From Circinella umbellata (Eukaryota; Mucoromycota; Mucoromycetes; Mucorales; Lichtheimiaceae), in contig JAIWNF010000054.1 of the NCBI GenBank assembly GCA_025093555.1, forward strand, positions 62,001 to 126,000: a DNA stretch of 64,000 nucleotides, written 5' to 3'. The translations under genes and the position numbers were made by a program. This document shows, in pieces, positions 50,156 to 62,189 of this stretch; position 1 is the first letter of the stretch, and every line of letters begins with the position of its first letter. The notes below the pieces were generated by a model. It made no database searches, was not told the origin of the DNA, and saw only the letters and a program-made list of their open reading frames with translations.

Positions 50156-51976
50156 TGAAAAGGCAAAAAAGAAAAAGTAATCAGGAAAAGGACAAAGAGC
50201 CAAAGGAAAAAGAAAAAGTTGAAAGAAAACAAATAGTGGTGGTATTTATAAGTTTTTTTGCTCATGTGGAGAGAAGACGATATATTTTTGGCTTTGTATT
50301 CCATTTTAAGATGATGTGATGTACAAAGTTCCATGACGTTTGTACCACCTTCAATTGTGCTCAACACAAAAAAGTGTTTGTGTTACGTATTAAAAAATCG
50401 GCTTTTATGATTCAACAAGCTTACTTGATTTTTGTGGCAACTTGGAATATGCTTTATTTATTTTTATGTTTAGTTTAGAGCAATACATTTACAGTATATT
50501 TATATAAAAGAAAAGGAAGTTGCTATCGAAACGATAATATGTGAATTCTTGAATTCTTGTAGACATTGAAAGTCCAGGTTTTCTACTTTTGAACCAAAAA
50601 AATAAAGGTACCACAAAAAGAATATAGCTCAGTTACTACTAATCGCAATAGATAAATAAAAAATGCGTTGGTTATTGTTATTAACGATTATTAAAAGAAA
50701 CCATTCTCCAATAGGAACTGGGTGAAAACATCATAAAAAAAGCTGCATACAAGATTTTTTCTAATGATTGGCGGGGGATGTTTTTTCATTTTGGCGCTGG
50801 AGGGTCTTTTGATTGGCGATGTGATTTTTGCAATTGGCAGGAAGTAAAATTTACGAGGGCAGTGTAATTTCAGATGTTGGCAGAATTACAAAAGTCGTAT
50901 GGCGGTTGAGAACTGTAAATTTAGCCTCTTCTTTCAAATAAATTTTCTTGGCATACGTTGTAGCTCTATAATTTATCTAAAAAACATATCAAAATATGAT
51001 AAATATGAGGGACAGGAGGGAAGGACTAAGAGCACTACGTAGCTCCACCCACCAAATGAAAAAATAAAGATCTGGTTAACTATATTGCAAAGGCATATAA
51101 CGGTCAGCTAGATGACCAACTACGTGCGGCTACAATCGCAGTATGCTGTTGGAGATGATAAATTGTATACAAAGGAGTTTACTGGAATTTGCTACTATGT
51201 ATATGCACAAATGATACTGCCACGTTAACGAAGTATTTTTTTTTCTGGAGAGAAGTAGAGATTTTTTGAGGTTTAGTGAGATTTTGATTTATCTCTCGAG
51301 TCTTTGTATATAGAAAGTATATGAGTGAATTTGATTATTGAATAACAACCCCTTGAATAAAAGTAATATTTATCAGTAAGAATATTAGTTGTGTCGGTAA
51401 GGATAGGTGAATGGTGTAGCCATGTTTTTATTTTCGTTATTATTATAATGTTGTTGGTAATTGTTTATACGTGTTTTGTTTGGTACATGTATAAACTATA
51501 ATTTAATGCCATATTGATATTTAGTAGCCATAAGTGCTTTCTACAACGCGGCAGTTTTTTACTACAGTATTGGGATAGATTGATACACAGGAATCATACA
51601 TATTAAAATAGCTTGAATTTATCCTTATTGTTTATTTTCCTTATGGAATTCGATATATACTCTCTATCCACATTTTATAATAAATGCGCTTCGAAGTATC
51701 ATAGTAATGGAATGAGAAACGGTTGGTGGACGTAAGTGTGTTTTAATGGTTATTTATACAAAGCAGATTTTTCCTTTCCTTTTTTCAAAAAAAGAAAAAA
51801 AAAACTACACTAAATATTTGATGACCCAATGTTTTTTAAAAAATTTGTCAGAGTTTTATTAATTTTAGACACTGTTTAGCATGTACAAAATATACTAAAA
51901 GGAACAAGAGTTGGTATAAAGTTGGATATCAGGCAGAAACGGAGGTGGCACTGTCGGGTCCGTCATCAAGAGTATC
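50156..51976. other. Intergenic stretch with a short TTGGC-rich patch
   Basis: About 1.8 kb with no gene-like frame. The promoter of the secreted protein is at the left. Between about 50766 and 50885 the pentamer TTGGC recurs five times in one orientation, mostly as ATTGGCG or TTTGGCG, in locally GC-richer DNA. The rest is AT-rich with poly-T tracts. Confidence 0.45.
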
Positions 51977-53752
51977 TTATTCAAAGACGTCGTTTTGAGG
52001 TATACGAAAGCTGTTGGGTATATTTTCAGTTTCAAATATATGCTTGATCGTTTCCTCTTCTTCAATTGTGGGGTCAGAATGCTCAGAGCGTAAATCATTA
52101 TCAACTTCGTCTTGCTCTTCAAGCAATTCCTATAAAACGATCCATCATTAGCCATTTACTATACCGATCATACTTATTCATAATCCAATACTAACCTGTA
52201 AACATGCGATAAATTCCAAAATCTCATACCAATAATAGCGTTCTTGATAACCAACAGGGACATTGGCGCTTCGTTGTTCTTCAAAACCAAATTTTTTATC
52301 GTCGGTGATGCTCATTACAGATAACGTCAAAGTTCGTTTGGTTGAATTATAAATACATATTAATTTGTAACGAGTGAGTTGAGAAGCGTGCATTCGAGAA
52401 TTTGTAAGCTTTGAGAAAGATGATCGAGGTTAATGCTTTCATATTCTTTAGGGTATCGCCATATGTATGTTGCACATCCTCCAGTCTTGGTCCTGAGACC
52501 ATACGCAGCGGTGGTTGTTACAGTCGTTGTGATGTTAAATTTAACAATTTGTAACAACCACCGCTGCGGATGGTCTGATGATGCTTCGAAAATTACTCGT
52601 TCATCATCCATAATACCAGTATTTGTAGAGTAACCAGTGCCGTCTGGGTTACTTGATGATGTTGACTGCATGGTTTTACGACTTTTCATCGAAACTTCAC
52701 ACCTAAATTTAATAATAATTGTAAGAAAAAAAGAAAGGGTATCAGTCCGTGATTCATCGTTCTCATTCATCTAATTAGATAACTTACCATTCAAAACGAA
52801 TATCTTGATATTGGTTTTCAAAGTGGCTAAAGATAGAAACGATATAAACGGAAAAAAACCTTCATACATGGTTGGTGAAAGATAACGCACTTCGGACGCA
52901 CTTGGGTGAATAATCCCAAAGAATATACTTGACAAATCGATAAAAGCTGCCTTCTTTGTTGCTAGTAATGTTTGTGTCCAAATCAGGAAACTTAAAGGAT
53001 GCAAAGTCGTGATAATTGCGACATGATAGAGCTGAACGAATATTCTTCAAACATTCGGGATACTTGGTAAGTGATCTCAATTTCTGTTGGTCTTCGTGGT
53101 ATGCTTTTAGGATATCCTTGCTTGTTGTGTCTAAATTTCCAATTAAGCTTTGAAGCCGTAAAGTATACATCTTTGATATTTTTTCAGTATCGTTTTTTGT
53201 AATTTTTGGTGTATCCTGGGAACTGATTTTATCTGCCAAAGTTTAATCAAATGTGTGAGCTCGTTTTTTCTGAATATCTTGATCTCTAAACGATAAAAAA
53301 ATAAAAAATAAAAAAGGACAAATAAGCATACAGATGTGCTATTGCCAGGTTGCGCAAACTCATACATTTTTATTGGTACCAATGTCAGTATCTGAAGGCC
53401 GTTTCTGAGGGGTTGGAGTTACATATATATTGAAATGTTCGCTAAGATCATCAACAGAATAACCAAAGTAATCGCATACGGAGCATTCGTAAACAATAGA
53501 ATACTCAATATTAGGCTAAAGCAACAGGTGCGAATTAGTAAGTGAGAAATAAAATATATATTTTTTTTTGGGGGGGAGATAAAAAACAAGGGGTTTTCAG
53601 GCATGAAAGAATATTACCTTTTTTTCCAACAAATTTTGAGTTACGATTTTGATTTTATAATTGAAGAGGAATAAGAGGTCAGAAGAAAAAGAGATTAGCG
53701 ATTCACCATAATGAGCAAAAAGAAAAAAAAAACATTCTTGCGTCTTACCCAT
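51977..53752 (-). pseudogene. Unrecognised gene with a C2H2-like motif, reading frame broken twice
   Basis: I do not recognise this gene. The ATG at 53752 opens MGKTQECFFFLFAHYGESLI, spliced near 53618/53519 to a segment with YECSVCDYFGYSVDDLSEHF, a C-x2-C-x12-H half of a zinc finger. The intron at 53375 is best closed at the AG before 53222 (DTPKITKNDTEKISKMYTL). The frame then runs to about 52900, where it must slip one base to reach a phase-2 donor near 52850 and HFENQYQDIRFEW. A second slip without any GT-AG intron lies near 52385 (SQSLQILEC to HASQLTRYKLICIYN). The last exon is acidic (EEQDEVDNDLRSEHSDPTIE) and stops at 51977. All pieces look protein-like and keep order. Either the gene is recently dead or the sequence has single-base errors. 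Confidence 0.5.
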
Positions 53753-56133
53753 TATTACTCTATACTGTTTTTTTCTTGATGAGATTTAGGCAATATTGGC
53801 TATTAATGGAATACTATTTTTGTGGAGAACAACACTCGGATATAGTACGTATCGCGCTATTCATCTCTTATATTACATACATTACAATAACTTCCTCATA
53901 AAAGTAAAAAGACTGATAAAACATTTCAATTGTTTTATACTTGAAACTTATGGTACCTATATTCATTTAGCATAATAATGATATAAAAGTTAATTGTTTT
54001 TTTTCCCTTCATTTCTTTTATATTTCTACGTATCCATTGTTTCGCATACACATTAATCATAATAATCTGTACACAGAATTACAATTTCCTCTTTCTATTT
54101 TTGTCATCTATAGTTTATTCTTAAAATAAGTTTTGGAGAATTAAATAAAGCTGTTTTTAGCTCAATATAATAAAAATTGCTCTGGTACGTAACAAAAATA
54201 AAAGACGATAACCTGAATTGGTGATTCGTTCTCATTCGGGAACTTCTTTTTGTTAATGTATATATTTATCTTGTTTTTTTTTATTACTTGTTTAATTTAG
54301 ACTTACATATTCCTTATATTCGGTATAAATAAAATATTTTTCAAAAAAAAAAAAGGTACCCGACAAAAATATTATTGTACATAGTTGCCAAAAATGTATC
54401 TAAGTCCAGTTATTATTATCAAAAATAGAAAAATCTAAAGACGAGATAATTTCCAGATGGGAGTTCTTAGTTTATTTAGCCACGGATTAGAAGAAAAGAA
54501 AAGATACGTTGTTAAAAATACATATATGATTATTATTCGAATCTTATCTATTATTATAACTATTTCAAATACGTACTGATTTGTAGCTCTATTACATTAT
54601 ACATATTCGACCATTTTTTTTTCGCTTTTATTATAGAAACATACTTTTTCTCTTTCATCTTCATTCTCGTCAAAAACATTTCTTGCATCGTGAGCAAACC
54701 ATCACTAGTTCTATCGCTTTTTTTTATTACTGTTTTGTTGTAATTGTTGACAAAGTCTTTGTTCCTTTCTCAGGAAGTAAAAGCCGCCTAAAACCCCTTC
54801 TGCCGATATAACTTACAGTATAATTGTACGTAATAAATAAAACTGGTGTTTCGTTGCCACTTTCATCACTACGTACCATATGTTATCACTGATGACTGTT
54901 TTGTTAAGTTGAACTTATCTCGAGTTATTGCTTTAGCCACAAATTAGTTAAGTTTCGATTACTGTCAACAAAAAACATGTGTAGATCTTTTGTTTTGTTG
55001 AAAATTGCCTGAACACCTGGTTGCTTAGCTTTTGGTGCAATTGCATACAAAGCACACGACAAAAATTCGACTGAGGCATTTTCTAATATAATTACTCTAC
55101 TATTTGTTGGGTTGACAATAACAGTATTATTACAGTTTCATTTCCTTAAAACATTTCAATCACAAATATAGCGTTGTAATTTGTCTGCTTAAAATAATTC
55201 GTATTTGTTATTAAGGAGGTAAGACAGAGTCTCGTTTTTTCAACTTAGACTGTACATACTGTACCTATAACGATGAAAAAATATTACTTCTCTTTTAACT
55301 TATTGCAATACGTAACATATATATATTTGGTTTTCTAATATAAACATTCTTTCAAGCTGATAGCAGCACAGGATATAACAGAAATGAGTTGATTTCAATA
55401 TATGGGCTACAGAAGTATAGACTATTATAATATTATACACACTCGATACGATTTATTCTTCCTCAACTTTGTTTAAAACACAATATGTTGTGAATATGGA
55501 AAGCAAGTTAACGATATTGACATTGGTTCTTTTTTTTCTATAACCGTTAAATTAATTAACTAGGGAGTAGCCTATATAGTAGTATAATAAAACAAAGTAA
55601 GGGTTCAAACTGCCAAGAACGAAATATTGGCTACTTGACAATTTAACTGCGTAAATAAGTATATCGAATAAAATAGCGAAAAGAATCGCCATATAATTTT
55701 TTTAAGTATATACGTAATAAAGCATAATGTAATAGAATGGAAAGGCATTAGTGGGTCAAGATTGTTTGAGGAGTATTATTCTTTTCGCTAAAACTTCACT
55801 GCCTTGTTTAATAAATACACCGAGCTTTATAATACTAATAGCTTGATAATATGTCCGGATCAACTCACCTATAGCTAAAAAGAAGTATAAAGACCTTGTT
55901 TTTTCATAAAGTGCTTATTAAGAATAACTGTTTATTTACACTATAGTTCTTAATATGATGAAGTATTACCACGATTTCTTAGATAATCGCACCGATGTAT
56001 TATGCACCAAAATTGTAATAGTTTCTGCGAGAGGATTGTCGTCGTCGTCGGTCTTTTATTGCTTATTGCCGAAAAATACTAATCCTGCAGTTCTGCAATC
56101 CTTTCTTAACTTTCTAACTTAAAAAAAAATAAG
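53753..56133. other. Long gene-free, AT-rich stretch
   Basis: About 2.4 kb in which I find no gene, RNA gene or bounded element. It contains the promoters of the broken gene (left) and of Vps29 (right), poly-A/T tracts, and a GTCGTC trinucleotide run near 56038. Confidence 0.5.
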
Positions 56134-57110
56134 ATGGTGGTAAGTTTGAAATTAGCAAGATGGAAAATAAAACGATAACTCGAAGTTTTTTAGATATATA
56201 AATATAAATACTATTTTTCTCTAAATAATAGTTAGTACTTGTTATTGGTGATCTTCATATTCCTCATCGCGTACACGATTTACCTGCCAAGTTTAAGAAG
56301 CTTTTGGTGAATATTTACAAATATAGAACCTTGTTCTCTATAAATAAAGAATATTTGAAATGAATGTTGCTAATAATCCAATTATCTATTTTAAAAAAAG
56401 GTACCCGGTAAAATTCAACAAATTATTTGTACAGGTAACATTTGTGACAAAGAAACATTTGATTACTTGAGAACCATTGCTGGTGATATTATTGTTGTTA
56501 AGGGTGATTTCGACGAGGTAACATTGAATTATAAGAAAATCAAAAGAAGGGAGAGGGCATAAAGGGACAAAGCTCAAAAATATAGTATGTCTATGGTATA
56601 TAGTATTTGAGGTTATTGACTTTTTTTTTATAAAAAATTGTATAGAATCCAAATTTTCCACAATCCAAAGTAGTAGCACATGGAAATATTCGTGTCGGTG
56701 TATTGCATGGACATCAAGTAATTCCTTGGGGTGATCAAGAATCCTTGGATATTATTGCAAGACAAATGGAAGTAGACGTTTTGTTATCCGGACATACACA
56801 TCGGTTTGATGCGTTTGAAAATAATAACAAGTTTTTTATTAATCCTGGAAGTGCTACTGGTGCTTATTCATCCATTTCTGATACAGCGTAAGCATAAAGA
56901 AATAATAATGATTTTGGATAAATGCTATGATAAGGGATTATTAAAGAAAAACGATTTTATATATAATTGTATAGTGACCCTATACCCTCGTTCGTACTAA
57001 TGGATATTCAAGCTAGCGTGGTAGTTACTTATGTATACAAATTAGTAGAAGGGGAAGTGAAGGTGGAAAAACTTGAATATCGAAAAGGAGATTCTGGCAA
57101 AGTCTTGTAA
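56134..57110 (+). CDS. VPS29: Vps29, retromer subunit
   Basis: Five exons. The first is only six coding bases (56134-56139, ATG GTG), then a GTAAGT intron. Exon 2 is 56232-56306 ([20 protein letters not shown]). Exon 3 gives [20 protein letters not shown] and VVKGDFDE, exon 4 [23 protein letters not shown] and [20 protein letters not shown] with NPGSATGAY, and exon 5 [20 protein letters not shown] to the stop at 57110. It has the metallophosphoesterase fold with GDLHIPHR and SGHTH. In known Vps29 the fold is a binding scaffold for Vps35 and regulators, with little or no phosphatase activity. Retromer recycles cargo from endosomes to the Golgi. Length (about 190 residues) and motifs are normal. 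Confidence 0.95.
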
Positions 57111-58091
57111 TTTTATTTGTTTATATATAAACTTTATTTTCTCATTATCTTTTTTCTTCTCAGCAAGTAAGACATTTGTAACTCATACTAAATTTGATGG
57201 TAGTGGGGAGTGGTGAAAGCGATAGTTGGAATCACTTGTTGATTAGGGATGTTGAGTTGAGTGGTGGTTAAGAAAAAACTTGTATAAAATAGATATTTCA
57301 GTGAATAGCGATTATGTGATGAGGGGTTGTATATCATACATATATACTCACTCTAAGCTTTTAAATCTATGTGGTAATTTTATGTTACGTATGTATATAG
57401 CAATGGCAGGAATAATTGGCAGTGATATTATGTGTACGTACGTACAATAAAAAAAGCACTTCTTTGAGAATCGCAAATAATATAACAGTATTAAAAAAAG
57501 TATATGGTTACGTATAAAAAAAAAGGACAACTCATAAAAGGTTGTTTGTGGGTGTATCATTTGTATATAAGTGTAAAGGTGGGTTGTTAAAATGTATAAA
57601 AAGGTTGATATAAAAAAAACTATGGAAGAATAAAAAAAACGAAGCACAAAAAAAAAGAACAAGAAATACCCAAAACATGGTTTGTGTATGAATGTGATAA
57701 AAAAAATAAAAGAAAACAAGTAATAAGAAGAGAGGAGTAGAGTGGATAAAGTATACAACAGAAAGAAAAGATAAAAAAAAGTCAAATAATAGTTTTTTAT
57801 AAAAGGGAGACGGGGAATTTTTTGTTTTTTTGTTTTTGTTGAAAGTTTTGATATAAATATAATATAAAATAAATATAGTATAATAATGAATAATAATGAA
57901 TAATAATGAATAATAATGAATAGTAATGAATAATAATATAAAAGTGAAAAAGATAAGAATGTCAAAGAGTGATCCTGAAAGAAAGAATATACAGTGTACA
58001 AAAAAAATATAGTATTAAGTGTGTATATTTTGGGTATTTGGTTATATTTTTAATCGCCATCTAATAATTTAAAGAGAAGACACGCACCAAT
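57111..58091. other. Convergent intergenic region with poly-A tracts
   Basis: About 1 kb between the stops of Vps29 (plus) and the kinase (minus). It has numerous A runs and a 10-bp tandem repeat at 57881-57940. The long minus-strand frame across it is Phe/Leu/Tyr-rich and low complexity because it is the complement of A-rich non-coding DNA. Confidence 0.5.
57881..57940. repeat. 10-bp tandem repeat, unit TAATAATGAA
   Basis: Four exact copies followed by one with a single change (TAGTAATGAA) and a partial sixth. It lies in non-coding DNA beyond the kinase stop. Confidence 0.9.
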
Positions 58092-61000
58092 TTATTCTTC
58101 TTCTTCCTCCTCTTCTTCTATAATGACTTTGGCTCCCAAGGGCTTCCGGCGCCCCGTGTCGTTGTAAATTCCTAATTGTGATCGAGGTGCTGCAAACTCA
58201 AACCGTTTTACTGGTGGGTTATTTTTACTAGTTTCTCGGAATGCCTATTAAAAATACATAATAAATATGTCAGTTGGCCTCCAGATATATTTTTATATGC
58301 AAGAGTGAAAAAAAAAGAAGAACTTACCAAAGGCCATGATCTAGTTGGAGTAGGAGAAGGAGGTGGTACTCTTAACTTGTTATTATTATCTTCTTCGGGT
58401 GTATCTATAGTAGATACAGAAGATGCAGGTGATGATCCTTCCTCGTCTTCTTCCTCGACAAGTGAACTAGTTTGGCTCGAGAGAGGTGATCCAGATGGGC
58501 TAGTTGTTCTAATAGGTGTCAGCGGAGTAGAAGAGGTTGTGGTAGGTGTAGGAGACTTGGGCGCCACTATACCCTGTGGTCTTTGTGGCGCAGGTACAGC
58601 AATCTTTACAGGTGCCTCTTTTTGCTGTTGAGGCTGGGATTTCTTCTCAAGCGCAACAGGTAATAATGGTGATCGATTATTATTATTATCAATATTATTA
58701 TTGTTGTTATTTGTTGATCGATATTCAGCATACCGTTTCTCGCATACATCAATTTCCACTGCTTTGGCTGGAACAGCTGTTGTCGCTGGTAATGAGTTAG
58801 ATGTTGGTGTTGTAACAACGGATAATGTATTTGCAACTGCAGATTTGGGTGAAGTCAATGCAGTCGGTGGACGAGCTGGACCAAACGCATTCCCTGCCTT
58901 ATAATAGCTGTCTATGGACGGTTTGTTATGCGCAGCCTGCGGGCGAGCCAAAGATGGATATTGAGGTGGTAATGGTGAGCTTTTATTATTATTATTATAA
59001 TTACCATCATTGTTGTACGAAAATTGATCAACCTGACTCACGATAGGAGGGTTGCTAAGCTGTAGCATATGACGACGATACTTTTGTTGATTGGTACCAG
59101 CTGACTGATATGCAGGTGATGATTCTTGGATCTCTCGCGCTAGATAAGCTGCATTAGCTGCACGAATACGTTGTTCTTCCAAATGTAATTGATGTTGTTG
59201 CTGTTGCTGCTTGGTAGTACCAAACCATGATTTGACAGAGGAAAACCATCCATTCCTTTCTGCTTGGGAATTTGTTGTGGAATGCGATTGGGTACTGCTT
59301 ACACTCACTTTGGGCTGTCCTTCTATAGATGTAAGATGTATGGAAGGTTGAACAGATCCATTCGGTGCTGTCCTTGATGTAGTGGTAGTGATAGTAGTAG
59401 TAGATTTCAATGGTTCTGATGGTCGACTCGAAGCAGATGATTGTGACGATGACGATGAGGTAGATAAAGATGGGGCTAAAGGAATATCATCCGTTTGTGT
59501 TCCTTTTTCAACAACTTGTGAAGACTTTGTTGAATCAAGTTTCTTTTTTGACACAGCCACACCAGATACCATATGTTCGCTTTTGCTAATATTATCCATT
59601 AGCATATGCCATAAGGTGCCCAATGCATTGCCAACCTCAGATGATTGTCGCATATTACGTACTGTACTTTCATCAAATCCTGCAGCTGTTAATGCGGCGA
59701 ATAATCGTTGTTCAATAGGCGCCATAGCCGAAACATCATCATAAGACTGGTGATAATTATGTTGATTAAGACGGTTTAATTGATGTTGAGCAAATAATGA
59801 ACCACGTTTTGCTGAAGAAGGTAATTGATTTGGAAGCGAAGCACGTACAGATGATGATGGAATGTAAGGCTGTGTGATTCTTGCACGACTACTCACGGTA
59901 GGAGCAGAAAACCGTGGGGATTGTGCTGTTGCGAACCTTGGTTTTTCATATGCCGTCATGGTAGGTGGTGATGAAGGTGAACCCATTTTTTGACCTATAA
60001 TTGAAGGTGGACGACTCGAATTGTAGAAATGGTTAGATAACATGGTTCCCGGTTTTGTACTGCTTCGTGGACTTGAAAGTTCCGAGCATAAATCAAAATC
60101 ATCTTCTTCTTGATGCCTCATAGACGCTGAAAAGAGAGAATCAACATCCGAATAGGTTGAGTAATGTGTGGAAGGAACACTTGCACAGTCTTCAGGTATA
60201 CTATTTACGTTGTTATTATTATTATCCATATGTTCACAACCTTCATCGCCTTCACTATCCATAATCATCGTCAACCAAGGATGATTGACAATCTGATCCA
60301 TGGTCAACCGTTCTTTTGGATCCAATTTTAAGATATTATCGATCAAATTGTGTGCCTCTATTTTTTATGTAAAAAATGTTAGCACAGATATAGAGAACAA
60401 GTGAATTTATCGTTATATTAATGATGTCCAAACAAATAAAGCGAACAAACAAACCTGGTGAGAAATAAGATGGTATATGATAATCCAAAGCGATGATTTT
60501 ACGTCGCATTATGATTTCACTATCATCATCAAATGGCAATTCTCCAGCAAGCAAAGTATATAAAATAATACCAAGAGACCAAATATCCGTTTCTAAAATA
60601 AAAATAAAGAAGATATGAGTTTCATGCATACTAATTGTAATAATAATGGTAATAATTGAACGCCGCATAAATATAAGTATATATTTTTAGACATCATCGA
60701 GAAAGAAAAAGTTAAACTTACCCGGACCCGTGTATCTTTTTTGGCTGATCACTTCGGGGGCAGAATACGCTAAACTACCGCAAAATGTTTCTAATAATTG
60801 TTTATCATCAGCATGGCGTGCAAATCCAAAATCACATATTCTTGCGTTTTGTTCTGCATCTATTAAGATGTTTTCCAATTTCAAATCACTAATAAAGTAA
60901 AATTAAAGGGAAATGGTGAATATTAAAAAAAAGTACTGTATCAAAAGTTATTGCTACAGACAAGATTAATTAGAGAATTAGAAAATAAGGTTATATATAC

Positions 61001-61627
61001 CGATGAACAATATTTCTTTCATGACAATAACGAATAGCATCGACAAGTTGGCGAAAGAAAGTTTGAGCACGTTGTTCAGTGAAACGACCGGATTCCGTTA
61101 AAAGATCAAACAATTCACCATTTGGGCAATATTCGGAGACGATAAAGATGGCTGATTCGGTTGAAAGGATTTCAAATAAAGTTACGATGTTGGGATGACG
61201 TAGTTGACGATGGTGATGGATTTCGCGAGCCATTAAAGGAGCATGTTGTTTGCTGATCTTTTTAATAGCAACTCGTTTACCAGTGATTTGGTGGACACCT
61301 AATTTCACTTTACCGTAGCTGCCCTAAAATATATATAATTTATTATTACTGTGAGTAAATACCACAAAAAAAAAAGAAAGAGAAAGGTATAAAAAAATTA
61401 CCTCGCCGATCGTTTCCCCTATTGAATAGCATCCAACAACTGTCATTTTAGGAGATGATAATTGTTTAAGTAAGTCGTTATAATCTGCAGCAAGCTATAT
61501 ATTAACATTATTATTAGCATATTTGGTTGGTAAAAATTAAGATATATGTGATGAGTAGTAGCAGTATTAAAATTTTTACCTTTGCCTTTTGATTATGAAT
61601 ACTCGAACGTGGGGAGGATAACATCAT
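58092..61627 (-). CDS. CAMK-type Ser/Thr protein kinase with long disordered C-terminus (Gin4/Kin4-like group)
   Basis: The start is at one of two adjacent ATGs (61627, 61624; MMLSSPRSSIHNQKAK). Seven exons: about 61627-61580, 61497-61402, 61323-61000, 60893-60721, 60593-60455, 60357-58328 and 58244-58092. Kinase landmarks are complete: GEGSYGKVKLG, VAIKK (ATP Lys), EYCPNGELFDLL, HRDLKLEN (split by an intron inside the Arg codon), CDFGFARHA, GSLAYSAPEV and TDIWSLGIILYTLLAGELPF. The catalytic domain ends at IVNHPWL. A long Ser/Asn/Gln/Pro-rich tail follows, with one ordered helix-rich patch (APIEQRLFAALTAAGFDEST), possibly UBA-like. The last exon adds FAAPRSQLGIYNDTGRRKPL and ends in acidic residues. 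Relatives control septins, spindle position or cell-cycle entry. The exact subfamily is unsure. Confidence 0.9.
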
Positions 61628-61969
61628 GATAAGTTTTTTTCAATAGTTAAAAAAAATATTCTTCCGTTTTTAGTTTTAGTTTTTGTAATATAAAATATAT
61701 AAGAGAGCAAAGTTATTGATAAAAAAATAAGGGAATTTTGGTCGTTGTTATTTGTTGTTAATAGTCGTTATTGATGTAAAAAAAATGAGTTAGGTATATA
61801 TATAAGCTAATATGTATATATGAAAAAAAAAAAGGTATTAGGTTTTGAAAAAAATTAGTGGAGAAGGAATGGGAAGGGTTTTATAAATCGATGAAAGGGA
61901 GAGGAGAGATGAGAAAAAAAATAGTGAAGACGTGTTGTATATGAATATATTTTTTGTTTCGAAATAAGA

Positions 61970-62189
61970 ATGAAGTCAAAAATACAAAAAAGCGTTATTA
62001 TTAATTTGCTGTTGTGTATTTTGTTTTTCGCGAAGTTGTTGAAGGGTGATGAGGTGTCTCCTTCGTGTATAGGAATATGTAAGTTTTTGAGGGTGGTTTT
62101 TTTTTCTCTATGTAAAAAATAAAATACTAATAGGTCATCAAAAGGGTCAAGAAGGAATGCATTTCCCGTTAAAGGGAGAGAAAATTTGA
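61970..62189 (+). CDS. Possible tiny secreted protein (54 residues, two exons)
   Basis: Too short for ordinary ORF calling. Exon 1, 61970-62078, encodes a signal-peptide-like start (MKSKIQKSVIINLLLCILFF, then AKLLKGDEVSPSCIGI). A GTAAGT donor at 62079 and an acceptor at 62132-62133, just after TACTAATAG, define a 55-bp intron. The splice restores a Cys codon, and exon 2 gives HQKGQEGMHFPLKGEKI and a stop at 62187-62189. Basic start, hydrophobic core, good donor and conserved phase favour a gene. Its tiny size, the lack of any known match and its position in the leader region of the divergent kinase argue for caution. It could also be the first part of a longer gene. Confidence 0.35.

Noticed and set aside
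53143..53382. Frame reading MVPIKMYEFAQPG...ILYGFKA as an exon of the broken gene
   Set aside because: Most of it falls in the intron that closes at the AG before 53222. The spliced frame DTPKITKNDTEK keeps phase and a more natural sequence.
57348..58001. 217-codon minus-strand frame with apparent membrane-protein composition
   Set aside because: It is the complement of A-rich non-coding DNA, rich in Phe/Leu/Tyr/Ile with tandem repeats, and has no motif.
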